The translations under genes were made by a program, and so were the position numbers. Shown in pieces: positions 1 to 8,803 of a stretch of DNA of 64,000 nucleotides. The stretch is from positions 992,001 through 1,056,000 of the forward strand of contig NZ_CP102629.1 in assembly GCF_024721585.1 (NCBI RefSeq). The letters are read 5' to 3'. Every line of letters begins with the position of its first letter. Position 1 is the stretch's first letter. Under the pieces are notes generated by a model. The model had not been told where the DNA came from, did not search any database, and saw nothing but the letters and a program-made list of their open reading frames with translations. The stretch comes from Sphingomicrobium aestuariivivum. GTDB lineage: Bacteria; Pseudomonadota; Alphaproteobacteria; Sphingomonadales; Sphingomonadaceae.

Positions 1-2
1 AC

Positions 3-602
3 GAGAGCAAGGCCACTGGCGGCGGTTCGGCCATCCTGCCCACCCCCGCCATCGGCGGCGTCGGCATCATCAAGGACTGGCACAAGAGCGCGACCATCGC
101 GCTGAAGCCCGGCCAGCAGCTCATCGCCATCGGCGACACCACCCACCCCGCCCAGCTCGGACAGTCGCGCTGGCTGGAGGTCGTGCACGAGCGCAAGGAA
201 GGCCTGCCCCCGCGCGTCGATCTCGACGCGGAAAAAGCCGCCGCCGACCTCGTCCGCAGCCTCATCCACGACGGCCTTGTCAGCGCGGTCCATGATGTCT
301 CCGACGGCGGCATCCTCGTCGCCATGGCCGAGATGGCATTGGCGGGCGACACCGGCTTCACGCTCGGCTGGGACACCACCGATCCCGAATTCTGGTTCGG
401 CGAGCACCAGGGCGTCTATGTCGTCGCCGCCGACGACTTCGCCGCGGTCGCCGAAGCGGGCCGCAAGCACGGGCTCGAAATGACCCCGCTCGGCACCTCG
501 GGCGGCGACAGCCTCCAGCTGTTCGGCGATGCGATCCTGCTGTCCGAACTGCGCGAGGCGAACGAGCATTTCCTGCCCACGCTGATGGCGAGCGAACTCT
601 AG
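3..602 (+). CDS. purL: Phosphoribosylformylglycinamidine synthase II, C-terminal part (5' end outside window)
   Basis: This is the last 199 residues of FGAM synthase subunit II, which makes formylglycinamidine ribonucleotide from FGAR, glutamine-derived ammonia and ATP in purine synthesis. The frame is open from the window edge. It shows the family's C-terminal ATP-binding half: a GGGSAILPTPAIGGVG stretch, then GDTT and the VHDVSDGGILVAMAEMA segment typical of AIR-synthase-related domains. The protein ends at TAG 602, just before an iron-box palindrome. No internal stop is seen, so the truncation is only due to the window boundary. The identification rests on these motifs and is secure. Confidence 0.95.
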   Translation, partial: ESKATGGGSAILPTPAIGGVGIIKDWHKSATIALKPGQQLIAIGDTTHPAQLGQSRWLEVVHERKEGLPPRVDLDAEKAAADLVRSLIHDGLVSAVHDVSDGGILVAMAEMALAGDTGFTLGWDTTDPEFWFGEHQGVYVVAADDFAAVAEAGRKHGLEMTPLGTSGGDSLQLFGDAILLSELREANEHFLPTLMASEL

Positions 603-629
603 GCGGCGACCCCGCCCCGGCCTTTACTA

Positions 630-649
630 TTGCAAATCATTCGCATTAG
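630..649. promoter_or_regulatory. Fur-family iron box upstream of the Bfd-like gene
   Basis: The sequence TTGCAAATCATTCGCATTAG is an imperfect inverted repeat of the TGCnAATnATTCGCA type found at Fur/Irr-regulated promoters in alphaproteobacteria. It lies a few bases before the bfd-like start. Two related palindromes occur at 875-894 and 12874-12890. The site is read by eye and binding is inferred. Confidence 0.6.
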
Positions 650-665
650 CGGCATGACAATCGGC

Positions 666-863
666 ATGGTCGTTTGTCACTGCAACCTGATTCGCGAAAA
701 GGACATCCGCGCAGCCGCTGCCAAGGGCTGCCCCGATGCCGAGACCGCCTATCGTTCGCTGGGCTGCCAGTTCCAGTGCGGCGGTTGCGAGGACCATGCC
801 GACGCGCTCGTCGCCTGCGAACGCGCCAAGCTCCTCCCCCCGAGCGACGTCGCCGCGGCCTGA
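666..863 (+). CDS. bfd: Bacterioferritin-associated ferredoxin-like [2Fe-2S] protein
   Basis: A 65-residue protein (69 if the ATG at 654 is used) with four conserved cysteines in the Bfd arrangement: a CHC pair at the N-terminus (VVCHCN) and CQFQCGGC near residue 40. In the known family, this ferredoxin docks on bacterioferritin and passes electrons to the haem so that stored iron is released as Fe(II). The next gene is bacterioferritin, which supports the role. I prefer the start at 666 because homologues begin M-V-V-C, but neither ATG has a clear Shine-Dalgarno. An iron box lies just upstream, so expression under low iron is expected. Confidence 0.88.
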   Translation: MVVCHCNLIREKDIRAAAAKGCPDAETAYRSLGCQFQCGGCEDHADALVACERAKLLPPSDVAAA

Positions 864-874
864 TCCCGCGCCAC

Positions 875-894
875 TGCTAATCAGTCGCATTAGC
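875..894. promoter_or_regulatory. Fur-family iron box upstream of bacterioferritin
   Basis: TGCTAATCAGTCGCATTAGC contains perfect 6-bp arms (GCTAAT / ATTAGC) around a 7-bp centre. It sits between the bfd-like stop and the bfr start, and its right half ends in the same GCATTAG as the box at 630-649. It may let bfr be controlled separately from bfd. Function is inferred from the pattern and context. Confidence 0.6.
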
Positions 895-972
895 TGAAAA
901 ACGGCGGAAAACCGCGCTTGCCGCCCGCCGCCGCGACGCCTATGCTCGCCCCACATTCGCGGGAGAAGCGCC

Positions 973-1461
973 ATGGCCAAGATTCACGACAAGCAAGTCC
1001 TCGACTATCTCAACAAGGCGCTCACCAACGAGCTTACCGCGACCAACCAATATTGGCTCCACTATCGCCTCCTCGACCATTGGGGGATCGAGCGCCTCGC
1101 CGCCTTCGAGCGCAAGGAATCGATCGAGGAGATGCAGCATGCCGACAGGCTCACCGAGCGCATCCTCTTCCTCGACGGCCATCCCAATTTCCAGCGCATC
1201 GGTTCGGTCCGCACCGGCGAGACGGTCGAAGAGGTCATCCAGGCCGATCTCGACCTGGAGGCCGAGGCCATCCCGCTCCTGCGTGACGCCATCGAACATT
1301 GCGAGAAGGTGCGCGACTATGTCTCGCGCGACCTGTTCGCCGAGATCCTCGAGAATGAGGAAGAGCATCTCGACACGCTCGAGACCTATCAGGAAATGAT
1401 CGGGCGGATGGGCATCCAGAACTTCATCCAGCTCCAGTCCAAGCCCGCCGACGAGGGCTGA
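973..1461 (+). CDS. bfr: Bacterioferritin
   Basis: A 162-residue haem-containing ferritin of normal family length. It assembles into 24-mer shells that oxidise Fe(II) and store it as a ferric mineral. The diiron ferroxidase ligands are visible: Glu20 in NELTATNQY, Glu53 and His56 in IEEMQHAD, and the ENEEEHLD segment near residue 127. Met54 matches the haem-ligating methionine (Met52 of E. coli Bfr). The start has GGGAGAAG just upstream. It lies 109 bp after the Bfd-like gene with its own iron box between, forming an iron storage and release pair. Confidence 0.97.
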   Translation: MAKIHDKQVLDYLNKALTNELTATNQYWLHYRLLDHWGIERLAAFERKESIEEMQHADRLTERILFLDGHPNFQRIGSVRTGETVEEVIQADLDLEAEAIPLLRDAIEHCEKVRDYVSRDLFAEILENEEEHLDTLETYQEMIGRMGIQNFIQLQSKPADEG

Positions 1462-1472
1462 GCGCGACGCCC

Positions 1473-1874
1473 GTGAGCGAGACCCCGCTCGGCCCCAAGC
1501 TCGGTTACGGAAAAGGCATGCGCATCTATGCGCCCGCCATGCCGGCCGGGGTGCAGCGACAGATCGAAGCCGACATCGCCGCCGTGCCCGACTGGCTCGA
1601 CACGCCCGAGGTCGGCATCGACGCCGCGCACCTCTTCGTCACCTCGAAATCCGCGCTCGAAGCCCAGCTCGCCCCCCTCGTGCCGCTGCTCGCGCGCGAC
1701 GGCATGATCTGGGTGAGCTGGCCCAAGAAGGCCTCGGGGCTCGCCACCGAACTCGACCGCGAGGCAGTACGCGATCACGGCCTCTCCTATCCCGACCTCG
1801 TCGACGTGAAGGTCTGCGCGGTCGATGCCACTTGGTCGGCGCTCAAATTCGTCATCCGCAAAGAGGCGCGCTAG
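1473..1874 (+). CDS. DUF3052 family protein
   Basis: A 133-residue protein with a GTG start, 11 bp after bacterioferritin. The sequence matches the pattern of DUF3052: an N-terminal PLGPKLGYGKGMRI, a central hydrophobic strand DGMIWVSWPKKASG and a C-terminal VDATWSALKFVIRKE. No catalytic residues can be pointed to and the function is unknown. Homologues occur widely as stand-alone cytoplasmic proteins. Tight spacing with bfr may only reflect compact packing. Confidence 0.75.
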   Translation: MSETPLGPKLGYGKGMRIYAPAMPAGVQRQIEADIAAVPDWLDTPEVGIDAAHLFVTSKSALEAQLAPLVPLLARDGMIWVSWPKKASGLATELDREAVRDHGLSYPDLVDVKVCAVDATWSALKFVIRKEAR

Positions 1875-1914
1875 CGCTTCCAAGCCGCCGCGCGCGCCGC
1901 TACGCTGGCCGGCG

Positions 1915-2589
1915 ATGAAAGACGTCCCCTCCCAGCCCTACACCGTCCTGCCCGACCTCACGCCCGCCGAGCGGGTGGAGCGCGCGCGCGCATTCTACGA
2001 CAGCGTGAAGGACCGCCGCAGCTGCCGCTTCTTCTCCGACGCGCCCGTGCCGCGCGCCGTCATCGAGGAAGCAATCCGCGCCGCCGGGACCGCCCCCAAT
2101 GGTGCCAACCACCAGCCATGGCATTTCGCGGTGGTCGAGAACCCGCATGTGAAGGCCCGCATCCGCGAGGCCGCCGAGGCCGAGGAACGCGCCTTCTACG
2201 AGGGCAAGGCGGGCGAGGAGTGGCTCGGCGCGCTGGCCCCCATCGGCACCGACTGGGAAAAGCCCTTCCTCGAGACCGCGCCCTATCTCATCGTCGTGTT
2301 CGGCCAGCGCAAGGGCGGCCCCGAGGAGGGCGACGAAAAGCAGAATTACTATGTCACCGAGAGTGTCGGCATCGCCTGCGGCCTGCTCATCACCGCGCTC
2401 CACCAGGCGGGGCTGGCGACGCTGACGCACACCCCCTCGCCGATGGGCTTCCTGCGCGACATCTGCCAGCGGCCCGCGTCCGAGAAACCGGTGATGATCA
2501 TCGTCGCGGGCCTACCCACGCCCGATGCCACCACCCCCCTCCATGCCGCCAGGAAGAAACCGCTCGACCGGATCATGAGCTGGCTCTAG
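1915..2589 (+). CDS. Nitroreductase family protein (iodotyrosine deiodinase-like subgroup)
   Basis: A 224-residue flavoprotein of the FMN-dependent nitroreductase fold. The N-terminal RRSCRFFSD phosphate-binding segment, the GTAPNGANHQPWHF motif that contacts FMN and the late LATLTHTPSPMGFLRDIC segment are visible. The last resembles the deiodinase-like branch of the family. The ATG at 1915 is chosen over an in-frame upstream start at 1825 because the extra residues overlap the previous gene and look non-native. The substrate cannot be deduced from sequence. Confidence 0.85.
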   Translation: MKDVPSQPYTVLPDLTPAERVERARAFYDSVKDRRSCRFFSDAPVPRAVIEEAIRAAGTAPNGANHQPWHFAVVENPHVKARIREAAEAEERAFYEGKAGEEWLGALAPIGTDWEKPFLETAPYLIVVFGQRKGGPEEGDEKQNYYVTESVGIACGLLITALHQAGLATLTHTPSPMGFLRDICQRPASEKPVMIIVAGLPTPDATTPLHAARKKPLDRIMSWL

Positions 2590-2599
2590 CGCCTCCGCC

Positions 2600-3772
2600 A
2601 TGGCCACCACCTCCCCGTCCCGCATCACCAGCATGGATGTCGTGCGCGGCCTTGCCGTGATCGGCATCTTCTTCGCCAACGTCATCGCCATGGCGTTGCC
2701 CGAAAAGGCGGCCAGCTACCCCACCATCACGGGCTTCGATGCTCCCGGCGACCGCCTCGCCTGGCTGTTCAACTGGCTGTTCATCGACAACCGGATGCGC
2801 GCGCTCTTCACCATCCTGTTCGGTGCCTCGCTCTGGCTCATCGCGGCGCGGGCGCGGGACAAAGGCCACAGCCCGCTCAGGCTCCACCTGCCGCGTCTCG
2901 CCATCCTCTTCCTCATCGGCCTCGCCCACTTCTATTTCCTCTGGTGGGGCGACATCCTCACCCTCTACGCGATGGTCGGCCTCCTCGCGCTCGTCGCGCT
3001 CGACTGGGACAGGCAGTCGCTCCTGCGCGCCGCCATCATCCTCCTCCTCACCAATGCGCTTGCCATGACCGCGCTGATGGGCCTCGCCGTCCCCGGCCCG
3101 GGCGAGGCCTCCATCATCCCCACCGCCATCGCGCCCACCGACCTGGCGCGCGAGATCGCCGCCCACAGCGGCCCCCTCGCCCATGCCGCTTTCATCTGGG
3201 CAGAGGAGCGCTGGACCCCGCTGGTCAACGCCGCCATCTTCCTCCTCGAGACGCTGGGCCTCATGCTCCTGGGCATGGCGCTGATGGCCTCGGGTTTCCT
3301 CGCCGGCAGCGCCGCGCCCGCGACCTACCGCCGCTGGCTCCTCGCCATCCCGCTCTGCCTCCTCGCCTATCTCGCCGCCGCCGCCGCCATCGTCACCTCG
3401 GGCTTCGATGCCGACCGCCTCCTCTTCCTGCGCGTCGCCCTCGGCGTCAGCCTCGAGGCGCCGATGGCGCTCGGCTATGCCGCGCTGATGATCCTCGCCA
3501 CCCAGCGCGGCGGCTGGCTGGTCGACCGCCTCGCCGCCACCGGACGCGCCGCCTTCACCAACTATCTCGGCGCCACCATCCTCATGACCCCCGTCATCTT
3601 CGGCCCCTCATGGGGCGAATTGTCGCGCGGGCAGGCATGGCTTTTCGCCCCGCTGGGCGGCCTCCTCATGCTCCTGTGGTCGAAGCCGTGGCTCGAGCGC
3701 TACCGCTACGGCCCCTTCGAATGGTTGTGGAGAAGTCTCGCGCGCGGCGAGCTGCAGGAAATGCGCCGCTAG
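2600..3772 (+). CDS. DUF418 domain-containing membrane protein
   Basis: A 390-residue polytopic inner-membrane protein with about nine to ten hydrophobic segments. It opens with SMDVVRGLAVIGIFFANV and carries the C-terminal DUF418 block (LAATGRAAFTNYLGATILMTPVIF, then LWSKPWLERYRYGPFEWLWRSL). The family is widespread and of unproven function. Its stop overlaps the stop of the converging Hpt gene by the shared CTAG at 3769-3772, so the two may share a termination zone. Confidence 0.85.
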   Translation: MATTSPSRITSMDVVRGLAVIGIFFANVIAMALPEKAASYPTITGFDAPGDRLAWLFNWLFIDNRMRALFTILFGASLWLIAARARDKGHSPLRLHLPRLAILFLIGLAHFYFLWWGDILTLYAMVGLLALVALDWDRQSLLRAAIILLLTNALAMTALMGLAVPGPGEASIIPTAIAPTDLAREIAAHSGPLAHAAFIWAEERWTPLVNAAIFLLETLGLMLLGMALMASGFLAGSAAPATYRRWLLAIPLCLLAYLAAAAAIVTSGFDADRLLFLRVALGVSLEAPMALGYAALMILATQRGGWLVDRLAATGRAAFTNYLGATILMTPVIFGPSWGELSRGQAWLFAPLGGLLMLLWSKPWLERYRYGPFEWLWRSLARGELQEMRR

Positions 3773-4206
3773 CGCTGGGCGCGGCCGAAGCCCGTATTGT
3801 GCACGCCCTTCACGCCGAAGCCACCGGTCGGCTTGCGCAAGCGCGGGTTGGTCGCCTCGTCGAACATCTCGATAGTCGCCTCGAACAGCTGGCGCAGCTT
3901 CACGACGTCGGGCACCAGTTCGTTCGGGAAACGCCCTTCCTCGACGCAGGAGCGCGCGCGGTTCTCGATCACTTCGGCGACATCGGCGAGCGGCTCGGCG
4001 CCGAACTGGCGCGATTCGCCCTTCATCGTATGCGCGGGGATGATCAGCGCGACCGTGTCATGGCTGCGCATCGCCGCCTCGATCTTCTCGAGCGACTTGA
4101 AGCCGTCCTCGCGGAAATAGCCGAGAATCTTGATGAACCCCGGACCCAGCTGGGCCCGCGTTTCCTCGAAATACTTCCAGTCGACGATGTCGGCGGCTGC
4201 GCTCAA
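3769..4206 (-). CDS. Hpt (histidine phosphotransfer) domain protein
   Basis: A 145-residue single-domain Hpt protein. The helical bundle carries PAHTMKGESRQFGA, in which His59 is the expected phosphoacceptor. Such proteins relay phosphate between a hybrid kinase and a response regulator in the cytoplasm. No kinase adjoins it; a lone receiver protein lies at 22.8 kb but any link is speculative. The C-terminal tail, after about residue 120, is basic and glycine-rich. It converges with the DUF418 gene and follows der on the same strand with about 80 bp between. Confidence 0.85.
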   Translation of the reverse strand: MSAAADIVDWKYFEETRAQLGPGFIKILGYFREDGFKSLEKIEAAMRSHDTVALIIPAHTMKGESRQFGAEPLADVAEVIENRARSCVEEGRFPNELVPDVVKLRQLFEATIEMFDEATNPRLRKPTGGFGVKGVHNTGFGRAQR

Positions 4207-4285
4207 CGCTAAGTACCCTCATGCCGGCACCCCCACGGCACCGACCTCTACCCTCCGGCCTAGCCAAAGAGGGTAAAGGTTCGGT

Positions 4286-5692
4286 TTATTTCCGGCTGTA
4301 GGGGTTCTTGGGCGCGCGGGTGATCAGGCGGATGGGGATCGGCCCGAGATCGAGGTCGCGGCGCAGCGAGTTGATGAGATAGCGCTCGTAGCTCTTGGGC
4401 AACTTGTCGACGCGCGTGCCGAAGATGACAAAGGCGGGCGGGCGCGACTTGGCCTGCGTGATGTAGCGAAGCTTGATCCGCATCCCCGACGGTGCGGGCG
4501 GGGCATGGTCGGCGATCGCATCGTCGAACCAGCGGTTGAGCATGCCCGTCGGCACGCGGCTCGCCCATTTGTCGCGAATGTCGAAGGCCGCCTGCATCAG
4601 CTGGTCGACGCCCTTGCCGGTCTTGGCCGACACGGCGACGAGCGGCACGCCCTTCACCTGCGCCAGCCCCTCGTCGAGCGCCGCACGGATCCCGTTGTAC
4701 AGCCCGCTCGGATTGTCGGCGACGTCCCACTTGTTCAATCCGATGACCAGCGCGCGGCCTTCCTGCAGCACCTGGTCGGCGATGCGCAAATCCTGGCTCT
4801 CCAGCCCGCGTTCGGCATCCAGGAGCAGGCACACCACCTCGGCGCGGTCGATCGCGCGCTTGGTGTCGAAGGCCGACAATTTTTCCAGCTTGTCATCGAC
4901 CTTGGCGCGCTTGCGCAGCCCCGCCGTGTCGACCAGCTGCACTTCGCGCCCCTGCCATTCCCAGTCGAGATGGATGGCATCGCGCGTGATCCCTGCCTCG
5001 GGACCGGTGATCATCCGTTCCTCGCCGAGCATCTGGTTGACGAGCGTCGACTTGCCCGCATTGGGTCGCCCGACGATCGCCAGCTTCAAGGGCCCCAGAT
5101 CCTCGACGATCAGCTCCTCGCCGTCCTCGGGGACGTGGAATTCGGCCTCGGCCTCTTCCTCTTCCTCGACTTCCATGCCGGGCTTCTCGAGATGCTCGCG
5201 CAGGCCGTCGAACAGGTCGACGATACCCTCGCCATGCTCGGCCGACAGCGCGAAGGGCTCGCCCAGCCCCAGCTCATAGGCCTCGAGCCGGCCCGCCTCG
5301 CCTGCCGAGCCTTCCGACTTGTTGGCAGCGATCAGGATCGGCGTGTCGAGCCCGCGCAGCCAGTTGGCGATCTCGCGGTCCAAGGGCGTCAGCCCCGCGC
5401 GCCCGTCGATCAGGAACAGCGCCACGTCGGCATCGCTCACCGCGGCGCGGGTCTGCGCGCGCATGCGGCCCGGCAGCGTCGCATCGGCCTCGGTCTCGAA
5501 GCCCGCCGTGTCAATCACGGTGAAGTCCATGCCGAGCAGGCTCGCCTCGCCCTCGCGGCGGTCACGCGTCACCCCCGGCTGGTCGTCGACCAGCGCGATG
5601 CGCTGGCCCACGAGCCGGTTGAACAGCGTCGATTTGCCGACGTTGGGACGTCCGACGATGACGACGACGGGAAGTTTCTTGCGCTTGGCCAT
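4286..5692 (-). CDS. der: Ribosome biogenesis GTPase Der (EngA)
   Basis: A 468-residue tandem GTPase that acts in 50S subunit maturation. Two complete G domains are visible: GRPNVGKST near residue 15 and GRPNAGKST near residue 208, with matching DTAGF/DTAGL and NKSE/NKWD motifs. A KH-like C-terminal domain follows (VPTGMLNRW... to residue 468). An acidic linker (EVEEEEEAEAEF) joins the two G domains. It is the third gene of a TPR protein-bamB-der block, an order common in alphaproteobacteria. Confidence 0.97.
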   Translation of the reverse strand: MAKRKKLPVVVIVGRPNVGKSTLFNRLVGQRIALVDDQPGVTRDRREGEASLLGMDFTVIDTAGFETEADATLPGRMRAQTRAAVSDADVALFLIDGRAGLTPLDREIANWLRGLDTPILIAANKSEGSAGEAGRLEAYELGLGEPFALSAEHGEGIVDLFDGLREHLEKPGMEVEEEEEAEAEFHVPEDGEELIVEDLGPLKLAIVGRPNAGKSTLVNQMLGEERMITGPEAGITRDAIHLDWEWQGREVQLVDTAGLRKRAKVDDKLEKLSAFDTKRAIDRAEVVCLLLDAERGLESQDLRIADQVLQEGRALVIGLNKWDVADNPSGLYNGIRAALDEGLAQVKGVPLVAVSAKTGKGVDQLMQAAFDIRDKWASRVPTGMLNRWFDDAIADHAPPAPSGMRIKLRYITQAKSRPPAFVIFGTRVDKLPKSYERYLINSLRRDLDLGPIPIRLITRAPKNPYSRK

Positions 5693-5727
5693 CGCGCGCC
5701 CTTGGACCGCGATGGCGCCAGCGTCAA

Positions 5728-7056
5728 CTAGCGATAGGCGCTCAAGCTGCCGTCATCGGCGAGCAGGTAGAGCGTGCCGCCGGCCACCACGGGGGCCAGC
5801 GAATAGCCCTTGCCCGCCTCGCGCTGCGCCAGATAGCGCCCGCTGTCGGGGTCGATCTCGATCAGCCCGCCGGCCGAGCTCGTCACCCACAGCTTGCCGC
5901 CCGCCAGCACGGGGCCGGCGTAATAATAGGCACCCGAGCGCTTCTCTTCATTCTTGAAGCGCGGCAGCTGGTTGATCCAGCGCACTCGACCGCTTTCGCG
6001 CGCCACGGCGATAAGCTGGGCGCGGTCGGTCACCACGAACACCCATTCGCCCGCCACCGTCGGGGTCGAGGTGCCAGCGATCGACAGTTCCCACAGGCGC
6101 TGGCCCGACAGGATGTCCAAGGCGACCATGCGCCCACCCTGCCCGACGGCGATCACCTGCCCGCTGTCGATCACGGGATCGGCGTCGATGTCGGAGAGCG
6201 ACGACACGCTGGTCGACACCGAGGTGCGCGACAGCGCGTCCTGCCACAGGAGGCGACCATTCTCGTAGCGATAGCCGTTGAGCTCACCCGAGGAGAAGCC
6301 CGCGACCACCGTGCCGCGACCCGCCGCGGGGGCGGCATTGCCGAACACGCCCGCGACTTCCAATGCCGCGCTGGCATTCCATTCCGATGCGCCATCGGCA
6401 GGCTTCAGCGCGAACAGCTGGTTGTCCTGTGTGGTGACGTAGAGGTGCGTGCCGTCGTAGGTCGGCGCGCCGCGCAGCGGGCCCGCGGGGCGGACCTGCC
6501 AGAAGATGCCGCCATTGGCCGGATCGAGCGCCACGACATCACCGAGGCCGTTGGTCGCGAACAGGCGCCCGTCGCCATAGGCCACGCCGCCGCCATAGAG
6601 CGAGCCGCGGTCGCCCTCGGCGCTCGCGAACTGCGTCGCCCACTGCAGCGAACCCGTCTGCGCATCGAAGGCGCGCACGACGCCCTCGACGTCGATCGAA
6701 TAGACACGGCCCTCGGCCACCACGGGGGTGGCGATCAGCCGCGCCGCGCTGTTCGAGCCCTCGCCGATCGAGGTGCGCCACGCCAGCTGCGGGCTGGCCG
6801 AGAGGGCGAGATGGCCCATCGCCTTGGGCGCGTTGCCGCCCGACTGCGCCCAATCGTCATTGGCGCGCGGGGCGGGCAACGCGAAGGGCAGCGCGGCGGT
6901 CGTCGCGTCGATCCCGACCTCGACCTCGGCGCCCAGCACCGCGACGCGCTCGCCCAGCACGGGGGTCTTGTTCTCGGCTTCCTTGAACACGCCGCAGCCC
7001 GACAGGAGGGCCGCCATCGCCACCGGCAGGAGGAGTTTATGTGCACGCATGGTCAT
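5728..7056 (-). CDS. bamB: Outer membrane assembly lipoprotein BamB (PQQ-like beta-propeller)
   Basis: A 442-residue lipoprotein. The N-terminus is a type II signal peptide with lipobox LLSGC (Cys near residue 22), followed by repeated WD-like PQQ blades (for example LAWRTSIGEG, ATPVVAEGRVYSIDVEGVV, LFALKPADG). BamB is a periplasmic scaffold of the BAM complex that inserts outer-membrane proteins. It begins 5 bp after the TPR gene's stop; AAGGA upstream fits the ATG at 7056 better than the ATG two codons later. It lies 35 bp before der on the same strand. Confidence 0.93.
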   Translation of the reverse strand: MTMRAHKLLLPVAMAALLSGCGVFKEAENKTPVLGERVAVLGAEVEVGIDATTAALPFALPAPRANDDWAQSGGNAPKAMGHLALSASPQLAWRTSIGEGSNSAARLIATPVVAEGRVYSIDVEGVVRAFDAQTGSLQWATQFASAEGDRGSLYGGGVAYGDGRLFATNGLGDVVALDPANGGIFWQVRPAGPLRGAPTYDGTHLYVTTQDNQLFALKPADGASEWNASAALEVAGVFGNAAPAAGRGTVVAGFSSGELNGYRYENGRLLWQDALSRTSVSTSVSSLSDIDADPVIDSGQVIAVGQGGRMVALDILSGQRLWELSIAGTSTPTVAGEWVFVVTDRAQLIAVARESGRVRWINQLPRFKNEEKRSGAYYYAGPVLAGGKLWVTSSAGGLIEIDPDSGRYLAQREAGKGYSLAPVVAGGTLYLLADDGSLSAYR

Positions 7057-7061
7057 GGGGC

Positions 7062-7772
7062 TTACTGTCCTTCTTGTTCGATTTGCGCGAGCGCGGCACT
7101 GGCATCGACGCCATAGCTGCCCGCGACCTGCACCGCCCGCGTGCGCAAGCTGCGCGGCAGGCTGGCATCATCGGCGATCGCCTTGAAGAGTTGCGCGGCC
7201 TCGTCTCCCTGTCCCTGCGCGAGCAGTGCCAGCGCGGTCAGTTCCTTGGCCGCGCCGTGGAAGGGCTGGCCGTCCTGCGCGAGCCCCTGGAGGCGCGCCA
7301 CGACGACATCGGGTTCGACCTGGTCGAAGTCGAGATAGGTCCAGCGGATGCGCGCGGCGGCGCGATAGGCCTCGGGCGCATCGCCATCCTCGGCCAGCGC
7401 CTCGTAGGCCGCGATCGCGCCCGCACGGTCGCCATCCTCGAGCAGCACCGCGGCGCGCAGCATGGCCGCCGAAGCGCCCGCTGCCGCACCCTCGCCCGCC
7501 TCGACCGCCTCGAGGCGCGAGGCGATGCCGTCTTCCTCGGCCGGATCGCCGAGATCGGCGACCACCTTGGCCAGTTCCTCGACCTCGGCCTCGCCCATGC
7601 GCACCTGTTCGGCCTGCCACCAGATCGCGCCCGCGACCGCGGCGAGGAAGAGGATCACCGCGGCGGCGATCCACTTGCCGTATTTCTTGCCGAACTCGGC
7701 GGCCTGCGCGCGGCGATATTCCTCGTCGACCTCGCGTTCGAAGCTGGCTGCGTCTTGCGGGGGAAGGGCCAC
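7062..7772 (-). CDS. Membrane-anchored TPR protein, YfgM-like (ancillary SecYEG translocon subunit family)
   Basis: A 236-residue protein with a short cytoplasmic N-terminus, one membrane segment (WIAAAVILFLAAVAGAIWW, about residues 34-52) and a periplasmic TPR-like region. The pattern fits the TPR_21/YfgM family, whose E. coli member is an ancillary translocon and chaperone-network subunit. It is translated just ahead of bamB, 5 bp apart, which suits a joint role in envelope protein biogenesis. The start has no competing upstream ATG. Confidence 0.82.
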   Translation of the reverse strand: MALPPQDAASFEREVDEEYRRAQAAEFGKKYGKWIAAAVILFLAAVAGAIWWQAEQVRMGEAEVEELAKVVADLGDPAEEDGIASRLEAVEAGEGAAAGASAAMLRAAVLLEDGDRAGAIAAYEALAEDGDAPEAYRAAARIRWTYLDFDQVEPDVVVARLQGLAQDGQPFHGAAKELTALALLAQGQGDEAAQLFKAIADDASLPRSLRTRAVQVAGSYGVDASAALAQIEQEGQ

Positions 7773-7883
7773 TGGTAATCCTCGAATGATGGGGGGCGGT
7801 CACCGCGCCTCTTGGCCGCAGCATCCCCACCCCGAAATGAACGGAGGCTGGCTTAGCGCCCTATAAGCCCAAAGGCAAAGCCC

Positions 7884-8762
7884 TTAAGACTTGGGCCGGT
7901 AGGTCTGGTCCTCGGTGGGGAAGGCGCCCGAGCGCACTTCCTCCGCATAGGTCTCGACGGCCTTGGAGATCTGGCTTCCAAGGTCGTGATAGACCTTCAC
8001 GAAGCGCGCCGTGCGCTCGAACAGGCCGAGCATGTCCTCGGTCACCAGCACCTGCCCGTCGCAATCCTTCGAGGCGCCGATGCCGATGACCGGCACGGGG
8101 CTCGCCTTGGCGACCGCCGAGGCGATCTCTTCCATCACGCCCTCGACCACCACGGCAAAGGCACCAGCCTCCGCCACCGCGCGCGCATCGGCGAGGATCT
8201 TGGCCTCCTCGCTGTCATTCTTGCCGCGTGCGCGATAGCCGCCGAGCATGTTGACCGCCTGCGGGGTCAGCCCGACATGCCCCATCACGGGAATGCCGCG
8301 GCTGGTCAGGAAGGCAATCGTCTCCGCCATCGCCTCGCCGCCCTCGAGCTTGACCGCCGCGCAGCCCGTTTCCTTCATGATCCGGCTGGCGCTCTCGAAC
8401 GCCTGCTGCGGGCTCGCCTCATAGCTGCCGAACGGCATGTCGACGATGATCATCGCGTGCCACGAGCCGCGCACCACCGCAGCGCCATGCGCGCACATCA
8501 TGTCGAGGCTGACGGGGATGGTGCTGTCGAGCCCGTAGATCACCTGCCCTAGGCTGTCGCCGACGAGGATCATGTCGCAATGCTCGTCGAGCAATTGCGC
8601 CATGCGCATCGTATAGGCGGTAAGCATGACGAGCGGCTCGCCCGAGCCGTCGGCGCCCCTCTTGCGCGTCATGATCTTGGGCGCGGTCATGCGCTTGCCC
8701 GGCGCCGGTTTGGGCGTCGCGCGGCTGGTATCGGTATCGATGGTGATCTTGGACATGGCCAA
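7884..8762 (-). CDS. panB: 3-methyl-2-oxobutanoate hydroxymethyltransferase
   Basis: A 292-residue PanB, slightly longer than usual because of a 20-30-residue N-terminal extension. It transfers a hydroxymethyl group from methylene-tetrahydrofolate to 2-oxoisovalerate, the first committed step of pantothenate synthesis. Typical blocks are visible: [27 protein letters not shown], the metal-binding VGDS and the [11 protein letters not shown] and IGIGAS segments. panC is not in the window. It stands alone on the minus strand, about 110 bp upstream of the TPR gene. Confidence 0.96.
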   Translation of the reverse strand: MAMSKITIDTDTSRATPKPAPGKRMTAPKIMTRKRGADGSGEPLVMLTAYTMRMAQLLDEHCDMILVGDSLGQVIYGLDSTIPVSLDMMCAHGAAVVRGSWHAMIIVDMPFGSYEASPQQAFESASRIMKETGCAAVKLEGGEAMAETIAFLTSRGIPVMGHVGLTPQAVNMLGGYRARGKNDSEEAKILADARAVAEAGAFAVVVEGVMEEIASAVAKASPVPVIGIGASKDCDGQVLVTEDMLGLFERTARFVKVYHDLGSQISKAVETYAEEVRSGAFPTEDQTYRPKS

Positions 8763-8803
8763 AGCTTCTAGCGCGCGCCCGCCCGCGCGGCTAGGCTCGC
8801 TGC

